Assembly: GCA_905178155.1 (NCBI GenBank)
Contig: CAJINV010000011.1
Location: 953,982-1,017,981, forward strand
Direction: 5' to 3'
From: Amoebophrya sp. A120
Lineage: Eukaryota; Sar; Dinophyceae; Syndiniales; Amoebophryaceae
DNA length: 64,000 nucleotides
The notes under the pieces are model-generated. The model worked only from the letters and a program-made list of their open reading frames with translations. It searched no databases and was not told the origin of the DNA. A program made the translations under genes and the position numbers. The first letter of the stretch is position 1. Each line of letters opens with the position of its first letter. This document shows, piece by piece, positions 1 through 12,200 of this stretch.

Positions 1-5
1 GTCTA

Positions 6-273
6 ATATCAAGTGCAAAAATGTCTGGGTCTGGAAGAATGTAACTTGTGATGCTGCGTTTGAAATCCAAAAAGATCTGTATTGCATGAGCAGCAAAGAG
101 AAGGCAACGAACATTTGCTTCGCGGAGAGGGTATTTGCCATGCGCGATAGGCATCAAGAAGGCCTCAAAAAATCTGTGATGCTAGGGCATGCATCACAGA
201 CGTCAGGGCTCATGCAAAATGTGCATGACAAACTCCCCAAGTCTTCCAGACCCAGACATTTTTACATTTGATA
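6..273. mobile_element. Introner-like TIR element, family B
   Basis: The ends at 6-37 and 243-274 are near-perfect 32-bp inverted repeats starting ATATCAAGTGCAAAAATG, with two differences. The flanks share TCTA (2-5 and 274-277), which reads as a short target-site duplication. No protein is encoded. The interior carries TGTGATGC and GCATGACA words also found in the other elements of this window. Directly downstream is a GC-rich coding stretch (VGERKSF...), so the element most likely forms all or part of an intron. A second copy of the same family lies at 39711-39986. Confidence 0.7.
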
Positions 274-3200
274 TCTAAGGTCGGCGAGCGAAAATCCTTC
301 AAGATCGCGCTGACGAACAAGGCGACGCACTTATCCTGAGCAAAAACGTACCCACACCAGAGTTCTAATGCAGATTTGCAAAGACAGGAAGACTTGTAAT
401 GCGCATCCCCATGAGAGCCATTTTCAGTCGTGTTTTGGGATTTGTGATGCTGTGAACAGGATGAGCAGATGAATCTGTGATGCGGCTGCACTTGCTAACC
501 TGCACTACAGTGCAGAGTGCAACTTGTCATGCGTGACTCACAGCGCATGGAGAAGCCCGGGACAAGCGCATAGACGCAGAAGGCAGTGGAGGTGGAGTTC
601 GACTAATCTCGGCTCGCGCAGTCCGGCAGCGAGACGAACGGCGCACCAGCCCGAGCGGAGCCATGCAGAAATCGACCAGCAATGGTGGCGGAGCCCCGCA
701 TGGACACCATGGTCGCCGTTGGCGATCACAATCTCGCCACCGAAAGCGAGGAAGAAGCGAGTCGCGCGAACGACAAGCCAAGCGACATAAGACCGGGGGG
801 AGAACGGAAGCGACCACCGGACCGGTCGGCCACGGCGAAAGCATCCGACGGCCGGCCCAAACTACATCAGCCCAGCACAACCTGCCGAACGCCGCGCACG
901 GGGATGTTGATCAGCCATCCGGCCAGCAGCACGGGACCAAACCACCCCTAACCAAGAAGGCCATCCAAGAACTAATTGACGAGGAAACGTATGAGGCGGA
1001 AAATGGAAACCCGGAGGGCGTCGACGCGTTACAACTGGCGCTCCGGTTGAGACGCAGGCTAAAGAAATCCGGCTGCCCGCAACGAAACATCCGAAGAGCG
1101 GTAGAGACCATTAGCCTAGGGCTGGAGGAAAACAGAAAACGCCTGCCGCAGGCCATCGAGCTGGCGCTGCAGCACGCCTACATGCCACCCGGCCAATCGT
1201 TCCCCGACCAGCAGGGGGCGCCTGCCGCAGGGGTAGCGGGGGCAGCGGAGGACTCGCCCGCTGAGTCCAGCAGCACCGGCGACAGCAGCACGGAGACGTC
1301 CTCTTCAGAGGAGGAAATAGTTGTTGGCGGAGACCCGAGCAGAGCTAGCAATCACGGAGTAAAAACAGAGGACGAGACGGCGGTAGGGGGAAATGCCTCA
1401 CGAGTAACTGCTACCGAGGAGAAGCGGGTGGTGGATGTCGACTTGACGGGCGAAGACAGTCAGTCGGGGGACCGCGACGGCGGCCCCACTACCGAGGGCG
1501 ACCCCCCCAGGGGCGACAAAAGGGGTGGCGAGCCCATCAACGAGAAGGCGGCCCTGCAGGAGCGGAGCGGAGCTAGAGCGCCGGCGAACGCAAACCCCTT
1601 GGCCCAGCCGTGGCCGCAGAGAACGGACCGGCCCCCCAAGGCTTCCGAAGCGCCCGGGCCCAGCGCGGACGACGTCGTGCGCAGCCTCGCGGAATCTCTA
1701 CCCAAAATCACAGCAGTGCAAGAGGACGCCTCACGTGCCGGGGAGCCAAGCAGTACAACCCTGTTTGGAGGACACGTTGCTGCAAAACTCGACAAGGAGC
1801 GTGCAGATAGAGCAGAAGAAAAGCGACAGCAACTCCTCGGCCGCCACCGGAGCTTCCAGACCGGGGAGGAAGAGACTGTTGTTGCGGGGGAGCTCGACCG
1901 GCACAAGGCGCGCGAGACGGCCGCACGCGTTCGGGGCATTGTCGCAGCAAATGGGGGTGGCGCACCAGCAGCACTACAGCGCCCGATCTTAGGCCTATTG
2001 GAGGACTCGGGCGTTTCACGCCCAGCGGCAAATCGAGCTGCCCAAGAACTGGTGACCGCAGTGGCGCAGAACATCGGAGTAGAGAGCGCAATTCGCGCGG
2101 CAGCGGGCTCAGCGGCCGGTGGAGCGGAGGTAAAGTCGCAACACCTCATGCCCCCTCCACCCCCATGGAGGAAGCCCGACGGAGCGGCATCAGTAAGCAA
2201 GCCCGAGGAATGGACCCCGCCTCGAGCCCGACACTCACGTGCCCCATCGCGGAGTACGCGGGACCGGCAGCGGAAAAGCGACGCTAGACAGCGCACTCAG
2301 CGACCCCGCAGCCGCTCCCGGCAACGGCAGAACCACCGGGACCGACATCAGGGTGGCGCTGCGAGCCAAAACAAGGAGAGGGAGGGCAAGGCTCGGGGCG
2401 GCTCGACACGGTAGTAGGCGTAAGGCGAAACGACGAGGGAGACCATGGGGGAGCAGGTGTTGACTGAAAAATGAACTGAAAATCTAGAACATATTTGAGG
2501 CTAAGTTCGCTGTTGTGTGAAAAGAGGAAATCTGTAGAACGCCGAATAGTAGTGCTCGTTTTACAAGGAAAAGGACTCGCTCTTCGATGTGAATCGGGGG
2601 ACCAGCGTCATCGCTCGAAGGCAGAGGCACCAAGAAGTTGCGCCTCGCCTGCACCTCCCGTGCGCTGAACAGTAGAACTCAGACGAAGGCGGCGCGACCA
2701 ACACCGCGAACAAAGTCGCACAGGATAGCACTGGGCGCAAGTAGAATAACATGCACCAGCCCGCGCCTGCGGGGTACAAGTAAAAGAAACACAATCACCC
2801 GTGCGGGCTCCCGCCGCGCAGGCAATGAACAGGGGACGTCCGCCGGGTGGCGCCCAGTGCTAACGACCGACGCAAGTGAGGCGGAAAAGAACGCCAGGCG
2901 GTCGCCAGCGGGCGGAAAAATAAGAAGGTCCGTTGCTCAAAGATGGACGCGCCGACAGCTGGGCCTCCCGCGCCCCTCCCCTGGTGCAATCTGCCTCCCC
3001 TCCTCCGCCCTACCAGGTGCTCCTCCCGTAGTCCAGGGTCCTCCCACGGGTAGGGCCTCCGCTTTGTATGTCGTTGCTGGACTGGCGGCCCTGGTAGCAG
3101 CGGTTCTTGTATGATCTGGTTTCCGCCCGGCAGATTGCGTCCTCCACTCCCCCGCCCGCACATGCAGGCTGTTGTCTCCCCCACCGTGCCTAGCGAGCAA

Positions 3201-6200
3201 GGGAGGGTGAAGCAGATCAGGCATGACAGATACGGGGCCACAGCCTGCATGCCCCACCCCCCCTCCAGCAGTCGGGGTCCATCTTTGGAGCAACACAAGC
3301 GGCCCAGTATCAAAGCGTGAATCTAGTAGCCGAAGTATCTGTAGGAAGAATCGCGCTTGCTGAAAGTTATCAAACAAAAGTCCACCCTAACCATGAAACG
3401 ACGCCTGCGGGCAGTCCCTCTCCTTCTGCTTGGCCGCAATGGCGCAGCGTCACAGTACTCAAGCACTACGGTAGTGGGGTCCCCTCGGAGGACGGGCGAG
3501 ATGGCGGCGGTGCGGCGTGAAATCGTGGAACAGTTGGAGGAGAAGCTGCCGATGATAGAGGATCCTGCTGCAGCGGCGGCGGCCGCAGCAGCAGCTGATG
3601 GAGACGACGCCAACGTAATGCGGCAGCTAGTAGAGCCGCCTCCCCTGGAGCTGGCACCGCACCAAATCGCGACCGCCGAACAGAGCCAGGCATTCGTACT
3701 GGCGCCGGCCTTAATCCCAGCGGGCGCAAGAACAATCCTGAGAAAAGTACACGAGTCCGCCCCGAAACACATCGCAGCGGCAATTCGCGCTGCGAGTGAG
3801 CACGAGCTGCTCCTGGAGGTCGGCCCGCATTGCCTACGCAACATCCAGCGGCCGGCGCACGCAGGCGAGTCAGAGGCAGAGCGCGTCCGCGCAGCGGGAA
3901 AGGCGCTGTCGGCCGGCGTGGCCGTCCCCGGCGGGGCCAAGCGATACATGGAGGCAGTCCCGCTGGCAATCTGGCGGGCAACGGGAAGCAAAGTAGGTCC
4001 TCTGGCAGTGGCCTACACGAACCACCCGGACTACCGGAACATCCCCTGCAATGCCGCGGTGGTCGACGCCCTGGCACTACGGCAGACAGACCACGCAGTA
4101 GGACTGGACCCGCGCAACCATAGCAGATTTGCAGCGGATACTTTGAAAAACGCGGGGGGCTTTGCAGCGAATGAGTGGCCGTTGGGGGATCCGGGGGTGA
4201 ACTGGGAGGACGCTGGAGTCCGCAGATCCGACAACACCGACGACCTAGCAGCCGTCAAAGGCAAGGGCCTGCAGAAGCGGCTCGAGAAGGCGCCGCCCGA
4301 CACACCTTTCTGGATAGGCGCCGACAAGCCACCGCTCGGCGAGGGCGGAGAAGAAGCTATGATCTGTGCGCCGGTGCGGAAAGTCTCCCGCACCAGCATA
4401 GCTGCTAACAGACCGACGCCGCACGGCCGGAGCTGCCCCGACTGTGTCGCGGAGGCGCAAGAGATGGCGAAGAATACGAAGGAGGGCAACACCCTCGTCC
4501 ACCCGTACCTGGCCAGTTTCTTAGCCCCGGAGCGGATTCCGCCGGCGGTCGGACCATACACGAACTGGCTCGGAAGCGAAGCACCGAACCAAGCCCACCT
4601 CCGCCACCCCGTCTACATCCGGGTGCCCGAGGTAGCTCCGAGTGCAACAGCGACAACGCTCTACCGGTGCACCAGGTGCGACGCGGTGGGACAGCTGCCC
4701 AGCATGTTGGCGCACGTGGTGGTGTGCCGCGTGGGGCGACATGGGCGCATCGGCAGCATGCTGCTGGGCAAACTGGCCGCCCTGGCGACGGGGGAGCGGG
4801 ACGCGGCCACACACCTCGTAACGACGTCAAAGAATCACCACCTGGCGGAGCTACGTCTTCAGCTGGACGAGCGCCCGCCCCCGCCCGACAAAGAGTGGTC
4901 CAAAGGGCGGCGCATGAAGATTACGTTGCTCAATCTGGATGGCGGCCTTCTGAGCAACTGGCCGCTCCTGGTGCATGAGATCACGGAAGCCGCCCCGCTG
5001 GTAGTCGTCGTCAGTGAGGCAGATCTTCCGCAGGACCTCGCCAAAACCGTCAGCGACCTCATCTACCTGACGCTTCGCGCGCGCTATTTTATCTGGAGGG
5101 GAACAAGGGCCATGGCCCTGGTGGCGCACTCCCTCCGCCCGGCGGAGCAGGCAAGGTGCACACAGATCCCGCTGGCCCCGAGCATGGCAGCAATCCTAGT
5201 GGCACACGGAGACCTAGCAGGCGAACTAGTGGCGGGATATATCCCTCCAATCACGGGGGCGACGGGCAGAGACGAAGTGATGGCGCAGCAGCAGGCGGTG
5301 TTGCGATACCTCTCGGACGCCCCCAAGGACGCAGTCGTGGGGATTGCGGGCGACCTGAACATCAGCACGGGATCAATATTGTTGGAACGCCCAAGACCCA
5401 ACCCGTTCCGTTCGGCCCTAACAGCGGCGGCCGAGGCGCGGGGTATGCAGCCAGCCCTCCTGCCCAGCGACGTGACCTACCCCGCAGCGGATTCGCAACC
5501 GGATGCGTTGTTTCTCCGGCCGCACAGCCGTGACATAGAACTGTGGACACAGCTGAAGCTACCCGCGTTCCTCCCGGAGAACTGCGCCACGCATATGCGC
5601 GTAGACTGCGAACTGGTGCCGGCCGAGGAAGACAGAGAACGCAAAGGGACCGAGCAAGTGCCGGAGGGCCTCATGCGGCGGCGGGTTTTCCAGTGGACGA
5701 GCATGACGCAGGAGACTCTAAATAGAGTCCTCGCGCGGGCGTGTGAGGCGGCAAAATCGGCGCAGGGCTTCACCGCCAAAACCTTGGCGCACATATTGAA
5801 AACGGAGCGGGCGCCAGTCCGCAAAGCCAAAATCCCGCCCAACCATCTGTCGTTGCTAAAAGGCGACGGCACGCTCACAATGTCGACGCAGGAGAGCATG
5901 GAGGCCTTTCGCGTCCGCCTTTGCGAAGGGAAGCCCGCCGGCATCCAGCGCACGCCGGAAGAAGAGAAGGCGGTGGCAGAACAAGCACGGGAGCTGATAG
6001 AAGATGCGCCCTCGGTTCCCCTGGAGCCCTCTCTCGATATGGCAGTGCGAGCAATGCGGCGGCTAAACGGAAACGCGGCAGCGGGAGTCGATGGGGTACC
6101 AGTCGCCCTGCTGAAGGCGAGCACGACACTCGCATACTTGCTCGTCACCTTGATCTGCAATGCAATCAACGCCTTCGAGGAGCCACCGTGGAGCAAGGAA

Positions 6201-9200
6201 TACTTGTTTGTCTTCCTCTTCAAACACGCGAAAAGTGGGGCAACGAGATTCGTGCCGCGCTTCTGGCGCCCAATCGCCATGATCAGTGGCATCACCAAGC
6301 TTGTCGAATCGGTGGTGCTCGGCGCGATAGAAGCCCTGGTGAACGAGTTCCGGGACAACTCGGCTTTCATCAAAGGCCTCTCGCCAACGGTTGGACTCAT
6401 CCGCGCCTTGATGAAGGCGATGCAGTCGCGCCGGAAGTACGTGGGGGTCGTCGTGGGCGACATAGCGGGCGGCTACGAGAACGCCTTTGTGATCCACGTG
6501 CTGACAGTATTGAAGGAGCGGGGGGCGTCGCGCCAGATTCTCCGCGTGATCTATCGCTGGATGTGTGGGCGGACGGGGCGAATAGTACTCTGTGGGCTAG
6601 TCTCACATGCCTTCCCCCTTGGCGAAGGGTTGGGGCAAGGCACGCTCCTGTCCCCTGCCCTGTTTAGGATCGTGGTCGAATATTGGCTGAACATCGTAGG
6701 CCTCGTCAGCGACTTGTGCGACTGTATCACGGGTTTCTGTGACGACATCGGGATCGTCGTAACTGCCGACACAGAAGCGGAGCTGAAGCAAAAGCTCACG
6801 GACAAAGCAGATCGCTTGCGCCGTATCCCGTACCCGATCGCCGACTGGCGCATCGCGGTCCTCAAAGCCCCAGTGCTGTCAAGTGGAACCAAGGAAGAAC
6901 AGGACGCATTCTTCAGAAGGTTCACGGTGCGGCTCGCATGCGGCCAGGTCCTCCGGCTCCCGGAAGTGGAGACGCAGCTGGGCAGTGAGACGGGGAGACC
7001 CCTACGGGCGGAGAACGGAAATGGGCGAAGAATTAACAGAGCGGCCTACATCTCCGTGTTGGGAGTGCCGCTATCACCACACCCGGAGGCATGGCTAGCA
7101 CACCTGGGGGGCCTACAGCGCAGGGTCGCAGCAGAAGCGGCGGAAGCCGCTGCAGACGAGGACAAATCAGTGGTCGAGCTAATCGATCAGTACCATTCCA
7201 AGATGTTTAATTGTCTGCAGTATGCCAGCTCGGTGAAAAGCATTCTCTGCCCGGGCGAGGCCCTGGCGCGGCTCGACACAGTGGCAGAGACCTGCCTCCG
7301 CAGAATGTTGCGCGTGAGCTTCACCGCTCCGGTGTACTCGACCTTCTTTAGTACGGGCGCCGTGATCCCGAGTACGGCGGCACTAGCGGAGCGCAACGTG
7401 CTGAACATTCAGGCAATCGCCCTGGATAACGAGACCTTCGCACAAGAGGCAAAAGTGGAGGAAGTCTGCCCCCTGCGCCGGGAGGGGTGGACCAAGCTGC
7501 GCATCTCCCACACCCTTAAGCCCGCCGACCCGCTTCCTGACAACGTTGTTCTGCTGCCGGCCCCTGCAGTGTTTCAGCGGTACGGACTGAAGTACAGCAA
7601 AGAGGAAACGCCAAAGGTTGCGGCGCTGGTGAAGGAAGAATTCGAGAAACTGGAGAAGCAGCTAGGCCCGGCCATGATGCTCATCGCAACGGATTCGGGC
7701 GACGTTCCGCGAACCGCACCAGGCGCAGCGGGCCCCGGCCCCCGCAAACGTATGGCGACAATAGTGATGAGACGGGGGGACGACCAAAAAGGTGAGTTCG
7801 CGCTTGCGGCCCGCCTCCGACACTGCCTCACAACATTCTGGGGCGAAGCGGGTGCTTTTGTCGTCTCGGTCCTCCTTCTCAGTGATAGTATCCGGGAACC
7901 CCACGCCCCGATACACGACGATCGCCTCCGGCTAGTGTTATTCCAAGTGGACGCGTCGCCGGTGTTGGATAACGTGTTATCGAGTAGGACGGAGCAGACA
8001 TGGCAGGAGTGCCGCCGGGCACTGATAAATCTAGCACGAACACGACCAGACTGCCTCTTTCTCTGCTTCTGGACGCCCGGCCACGCAGGGATCAGTCCAC
8101 ACACGGAAGCCGACCTGCTACAAAAGCAGACACACCTACCAAGCGAACCGCTGGAAAGGTTCACGGACCTGCGCATACCGCTCCGACAGCTCCGCGCGTA
8201 CGCAAGGACATGCCTCCGCGAAGAGATCCTGGAAGTGGTGAAGAAGCGGGCGCGGGCATCAATGACGGGCGCATGCCGGGGCTACATAGCCACGGAAGTC
8301 GGCGACGCGAGGAAAACGCTGCGGGGCCTCCCGGCGGCCAGCCAGCGTCTAGCCTGGAGCCTACTGTGCGGAGATGGAAGAGACGCGGCCCGGGCAAGCG
8401 ACTCGCGGGTAGGCAGCTCGTACATCAAGTGTGGGCTTTGTGGCGAAAAGGTGGCCGCCGTGGTCGCGTTGTCGGTCAACCAAGACCCCTCCCCGCCCGA
8501 GATGGATGACGAAAGCTCTTCCGGGTCGAAGGGCAACGATAGTGAGTTACTCATCGACGAAGAGGAGATGGGGGCGATAGACACAGCGGCCGAAGAACTC
8601 GCAGGGGACGCAGACGCCCCAAAGAACACGGAGTTCGCAAACCTCGACCGCCATGTTCTTTTGTCTCACTTCGCGCGACACGTCCTCCTGTGCGAATGCA
8701 AGAAGATCCAAGAGGAGGTGCTGACGGTGTGCCCGGCGGTTCCGACCTCGCAAAACCTCCTCCGGAGGCCGGACATCACAGTCCGCGCCTTCCTGACGAA
8801 GCTGGGCATGGTCCCCCCGCCCGAAGGAGAATGGCCGGTGAAACCACGACAGAGGCCTGACAGAGACGATGTCCCGCCGCCCGCAGAGGTGCAGGCAAAC
8901 GTAAACAGAGGGGCGCAGACGTTTCGCAACATGATCGAAATGGCGGAAACGGCGCAGCCCCCGGCAAGCGCCACGCAGGAACCCAACCCGCCGGCCGTTC
9001 CGCGGAACTTCGTTCCCGGGGCGGTGCACAGACTCTGCACCAGTGCGCCCGACCGAACCCAGCCCCAGGAGGGCGATGCGCAGAGCCTCCTGGACACGCT
9101 GTTTTGGATACCCCCGGACCGGCGAGCCCCAGGCACCACGACACGAGAGCGACAGGGGCCGTACACGCGCCCCCAGCAGCAGGGGCACGCCCCTCCCCCC

Positions 9201-12200
9201 CCTGGACAACCATCGAGCAGTCCTGGCGCAATCCCCCATACCACATCAGGACGAAGCGCAAGCCCAGACCTGGGTGATGAATACCAGGAGGCCGACGAGA
9301 CAGATGGCCTGGAAACGGGGCGGGCAGAAGTTTTAGCTGGCGGAGTAGTGCTTCGACTGGACCCGGTGACGGGTCTTCCCCTACCGCGAAGCGGGAAAAG
9401 CGGGGCGGACGAGGAGGGCTTGCAGGTCAAGCCAGACGCCATCGCAGCGCAGGCTGCGAACCAAGACGACCTGTCAATGATGGAGGAAGACGAAGATGCG
9501 CTCTATACCTAACCTGCATGCCTACCTAAAAACTGCGCACCTACCGAAAATCTTCCTATACAGCTGGACCCCGAGAGGAGAATCGTACCACTTCTAGGCC
9601 ACGACCGGCCCACGGTCAAGGTTCGGGCCCGGGTCTTCGGCGACGCCGACTGGGAGTTCTTGACGAGCACGACGGAGAGCCTGCGAGGGAGGGAGGCGGA
9701 GTGCGGCGTAGAGAGGGCCAAGAAGATGCATGCGTCGTCGTCGTCTGGTTCTCCTCGTGGTTCTGGTTCGCGTCTGTTTTTGGTTTTTCGCTCCGGCCCC
9801 TTGTATGACAAGATGGACTGATGAAAAGAAAGGCGTGGTTGCCGCATAGTTGCAGTCGGGGAAGACTGCGGGCCTGTGTAGTTGAAGGAGCCTAGTTCCT
9901 AGAAAGAAGAGAGATGAAAGCGTAAGAATCCCCTCAAAACAAAAAGAAATGAAGATCTGCCCAGCGTCCCGCTCGTCGTGTTGCAATTTCTCGCTGCTGG
10001 GGCCTGCTCAACGGTCTCTGCGCGCGCTCTGGAAAATGCTGTCCTTATCCCGCCGGGCGGAGTCGGTAACTTTGGCGTTTTTCGCAAGGACGTTGGGGCA
10101 TAATCGGGTAGACAGGTCGGCGGGTTTAGAACTCTGACTCAAAAAGTCGCATCACGATCTTCAAAACGACGCAGGAGGATCCTGCGGAATCCACGACACT
10201 CCCAGTCCACAGCACCTGGGGACAACTATGCTGCTCCGCGTCAAATATGTTGTTCCACACGAATGGAGAAATGCATGCGAAAGTAGAGCCCTGCCACTTC
10301 TGTCATGCGTGTTGATTATGTTTAGTATACCGCTAGCAGAGACCCTGCGCTAGACCCGTCCTCAAGTAGTAGCGGGTGTTATGTCCGGGCATCGACATCT
10401 CCCTACATTTAGCGCCCTCTCGCCTGCCCCCTCGGGCCGCTCATTAACTGCTTTGCACTTAGCACGGTATGCGCGTGCTGTCCTCGCCCTGCCTCTTCTG
10501 TCATGCATGTTGCTTAGTACTATGATTCCTCTAGACTCGTCGGCATGTTGACGAGGTTGGGTATATTCGGGCAGCGATATCTACCTACATCCTCTGCCCG
10601 GTTGCTGCGTGGTGCTGTCACGCCGGCCCCCTCGGACCGCGCAGCAACTGCTTTGCAGTTAGCAGGGTATGCGCGGTTCGTCCTCGAGTCCTCCTTGCCG
10701 TGTGACCGAGGGCGCCCTCGGTACTCTCTTTGCCATTCGCGAGCGGTATCTCGCGAAATATCTGCACACCGTGCTAAGGTCATTGCTGTTCCTGATTTAT
10801 GGTCCTCGTGTGATGCTGCATTTCTCCACCATTTTTCATCTGGATACATTTCCCTCCTGCGCCCTGAGGACCCCGACATCCGAACCCGAGCCAGGAACCA
10901 ACCAGCCCGGCGCCACCAGTAACCCCAGCTACCGGATGTCGCTCTACCAACCTGCTGTCGCGGCTGACGGCCGACGCCCGGTTTCGCCTACGCCTTGAAG
11001 CGCCCGATCCGTAGCCGGTCTGGACGGGTTCACGGCGTCTACGACCTCTCCTCACCCCTCCGCCCTGATGTCCCACCTGTTCAATTCTCTCCACCCCGGA
11101 CCGACACTTCCGGTTACCCCGATACTGCTGCATACCCGGGAAAGCTTCCCGCCCGTCCTCAAGGTGCAGCTGCGGCGCCCCGACCCTGTTTTTCTGCACT
11201 CTCCTCGGCACTCCATCTAGAGCTTGCTGTTGGTGATGCTCTAAAAAGATTATTCCAGATAAGCCAACCCCGGAATGAAGGGGCCGCGCCCTGCCCCCAC
11301 GAGCTTTCACTTGTGCGCGCTGGGGGTAGTTGCGTGTGCTGCTCCTACCTGGTCGGCTTTGTCACCGGCTGGCACTTGAAAAACTATCCTCCTAAAAGAC
11401 CCACTAAATAACAGAAAACTTCGTCCATAATGAGTATGGAGATGGTCTAGCCCGCAGCTCCTCCTATCTGTTGCTGGTGACCTGGTCTGTTTTCTGACAA
11501 TAAGTGCTGCGTCGTCTAATCTATGGGTGCGAGTAGATGTACTAGTGCCCGGCGGGTTTCTCGCAGCAATAAGGAAACTGGCAAGGATAAACATCTGTCT
11601 GTGCCTCCAATGCGCTGATGGACTGTGCTTTGCCAAATAGTGAAGTAATTTGGAATGCTCCAGTTCTGGTCCCGTTGCTGTATATTGTGCGCGGGGGCTG
11701 GGTGGAAAGGTCCAACAAATACGTTGGCGGATGTGTGTGTGTGAGGAGGATAGTTTGGAGTGCCAGGTCCGTTGGGCCCGGGGTGGCGGCGTCTTTGGGT
11801 TGATCAACTCACCCGAAACACAATGCCATTCCCGCAGCAGCACAGTCTGTTTATGTCATGCGTGACTCACAAAACTCCTAGGTTTGTGTTGCAAAATCCC
11901 CATCCTGACTCTGGTGTGGGTATGTCTTTACTCAGGATAGCACTTGCTAACGCTGAAAGTGAACCCCGAGAACCTTGACGGCTGCGCCGTCCGCCTCCCC
12001 GTCGGCGAGGACTTGAGCCGCACCGGTCTACCAATGGGCGCGTCCACCAATTTGCTCGTCGAACCGTGGCCGACGGGCGCGGGCGAGTTCTTCGGGCACT
12101 TGTCCGTGTTTGGGGAGACAAGGGCGGGCTGCTGTGCAGAAATCCGCATTCCGGTCTACATGAAGTTCATTCTCGGTGGGGGAGCAGTTGTTCCTGCTGG

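Larger units (their letters stand above)
543..11853 (+). mobile_element. Full-length non-LTR retrotransposon (LINE) with ORF1 and endonuclease/RT/RNase H ORF2
   Basis: The 11.3-kb insertion is flanked by an 18-bp target-site duplication. In order it holds a short 5' UTR (543-662), ORF1 (663-2414), a ~1-kb inter-ORF spacer, ORF2 (3393-9512) and a long 3' UTR (9513-11853) containing a duplicated ~198-bp block. Both ORFs are open over their whole length, so the copy is recent and possibly active. There is no LTR and no poly(A) tail; the 3' end reads ...CAGTCTGTTTA before the duplication. The apurinic-type endonuclease, RT and C-terminal RNase H place it among I-superclade-like LINEs. A finer clade would need a phylogeny. 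Confidence 0.9.
332..11939. mobile_element. Introner-like TIR element, family A, split by a LINE insertion
   Basis: The left part (332-542) and right part (11854-11939) together match, in reverse orientation, the uninterrupted element at 42381-42659. The left end reads TATCCTGAGCAAAAACGTAC and the right end is its inverted partner, finishing ...CTCAGGATA. The flanks carry a 5-bp duplication GCACT (327-331 and 11940-11944). Removing the element and one GCACT restores the coding frame of the host gene. The native element would be about 280 bp; the rest is the nested retrotransposon. The intron has no GT-AG boundary at the duplication. Confidence 0.85.

Noticed and set aside
2638-3114. 158-codon ORF with a hydrophobic end between LINE ORF1 and ORF2
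   Set aside because: It starts with TTG, overlaps open frames on the opposite strand, and shows no domain; GC-rich DNA gives such frames by chance.
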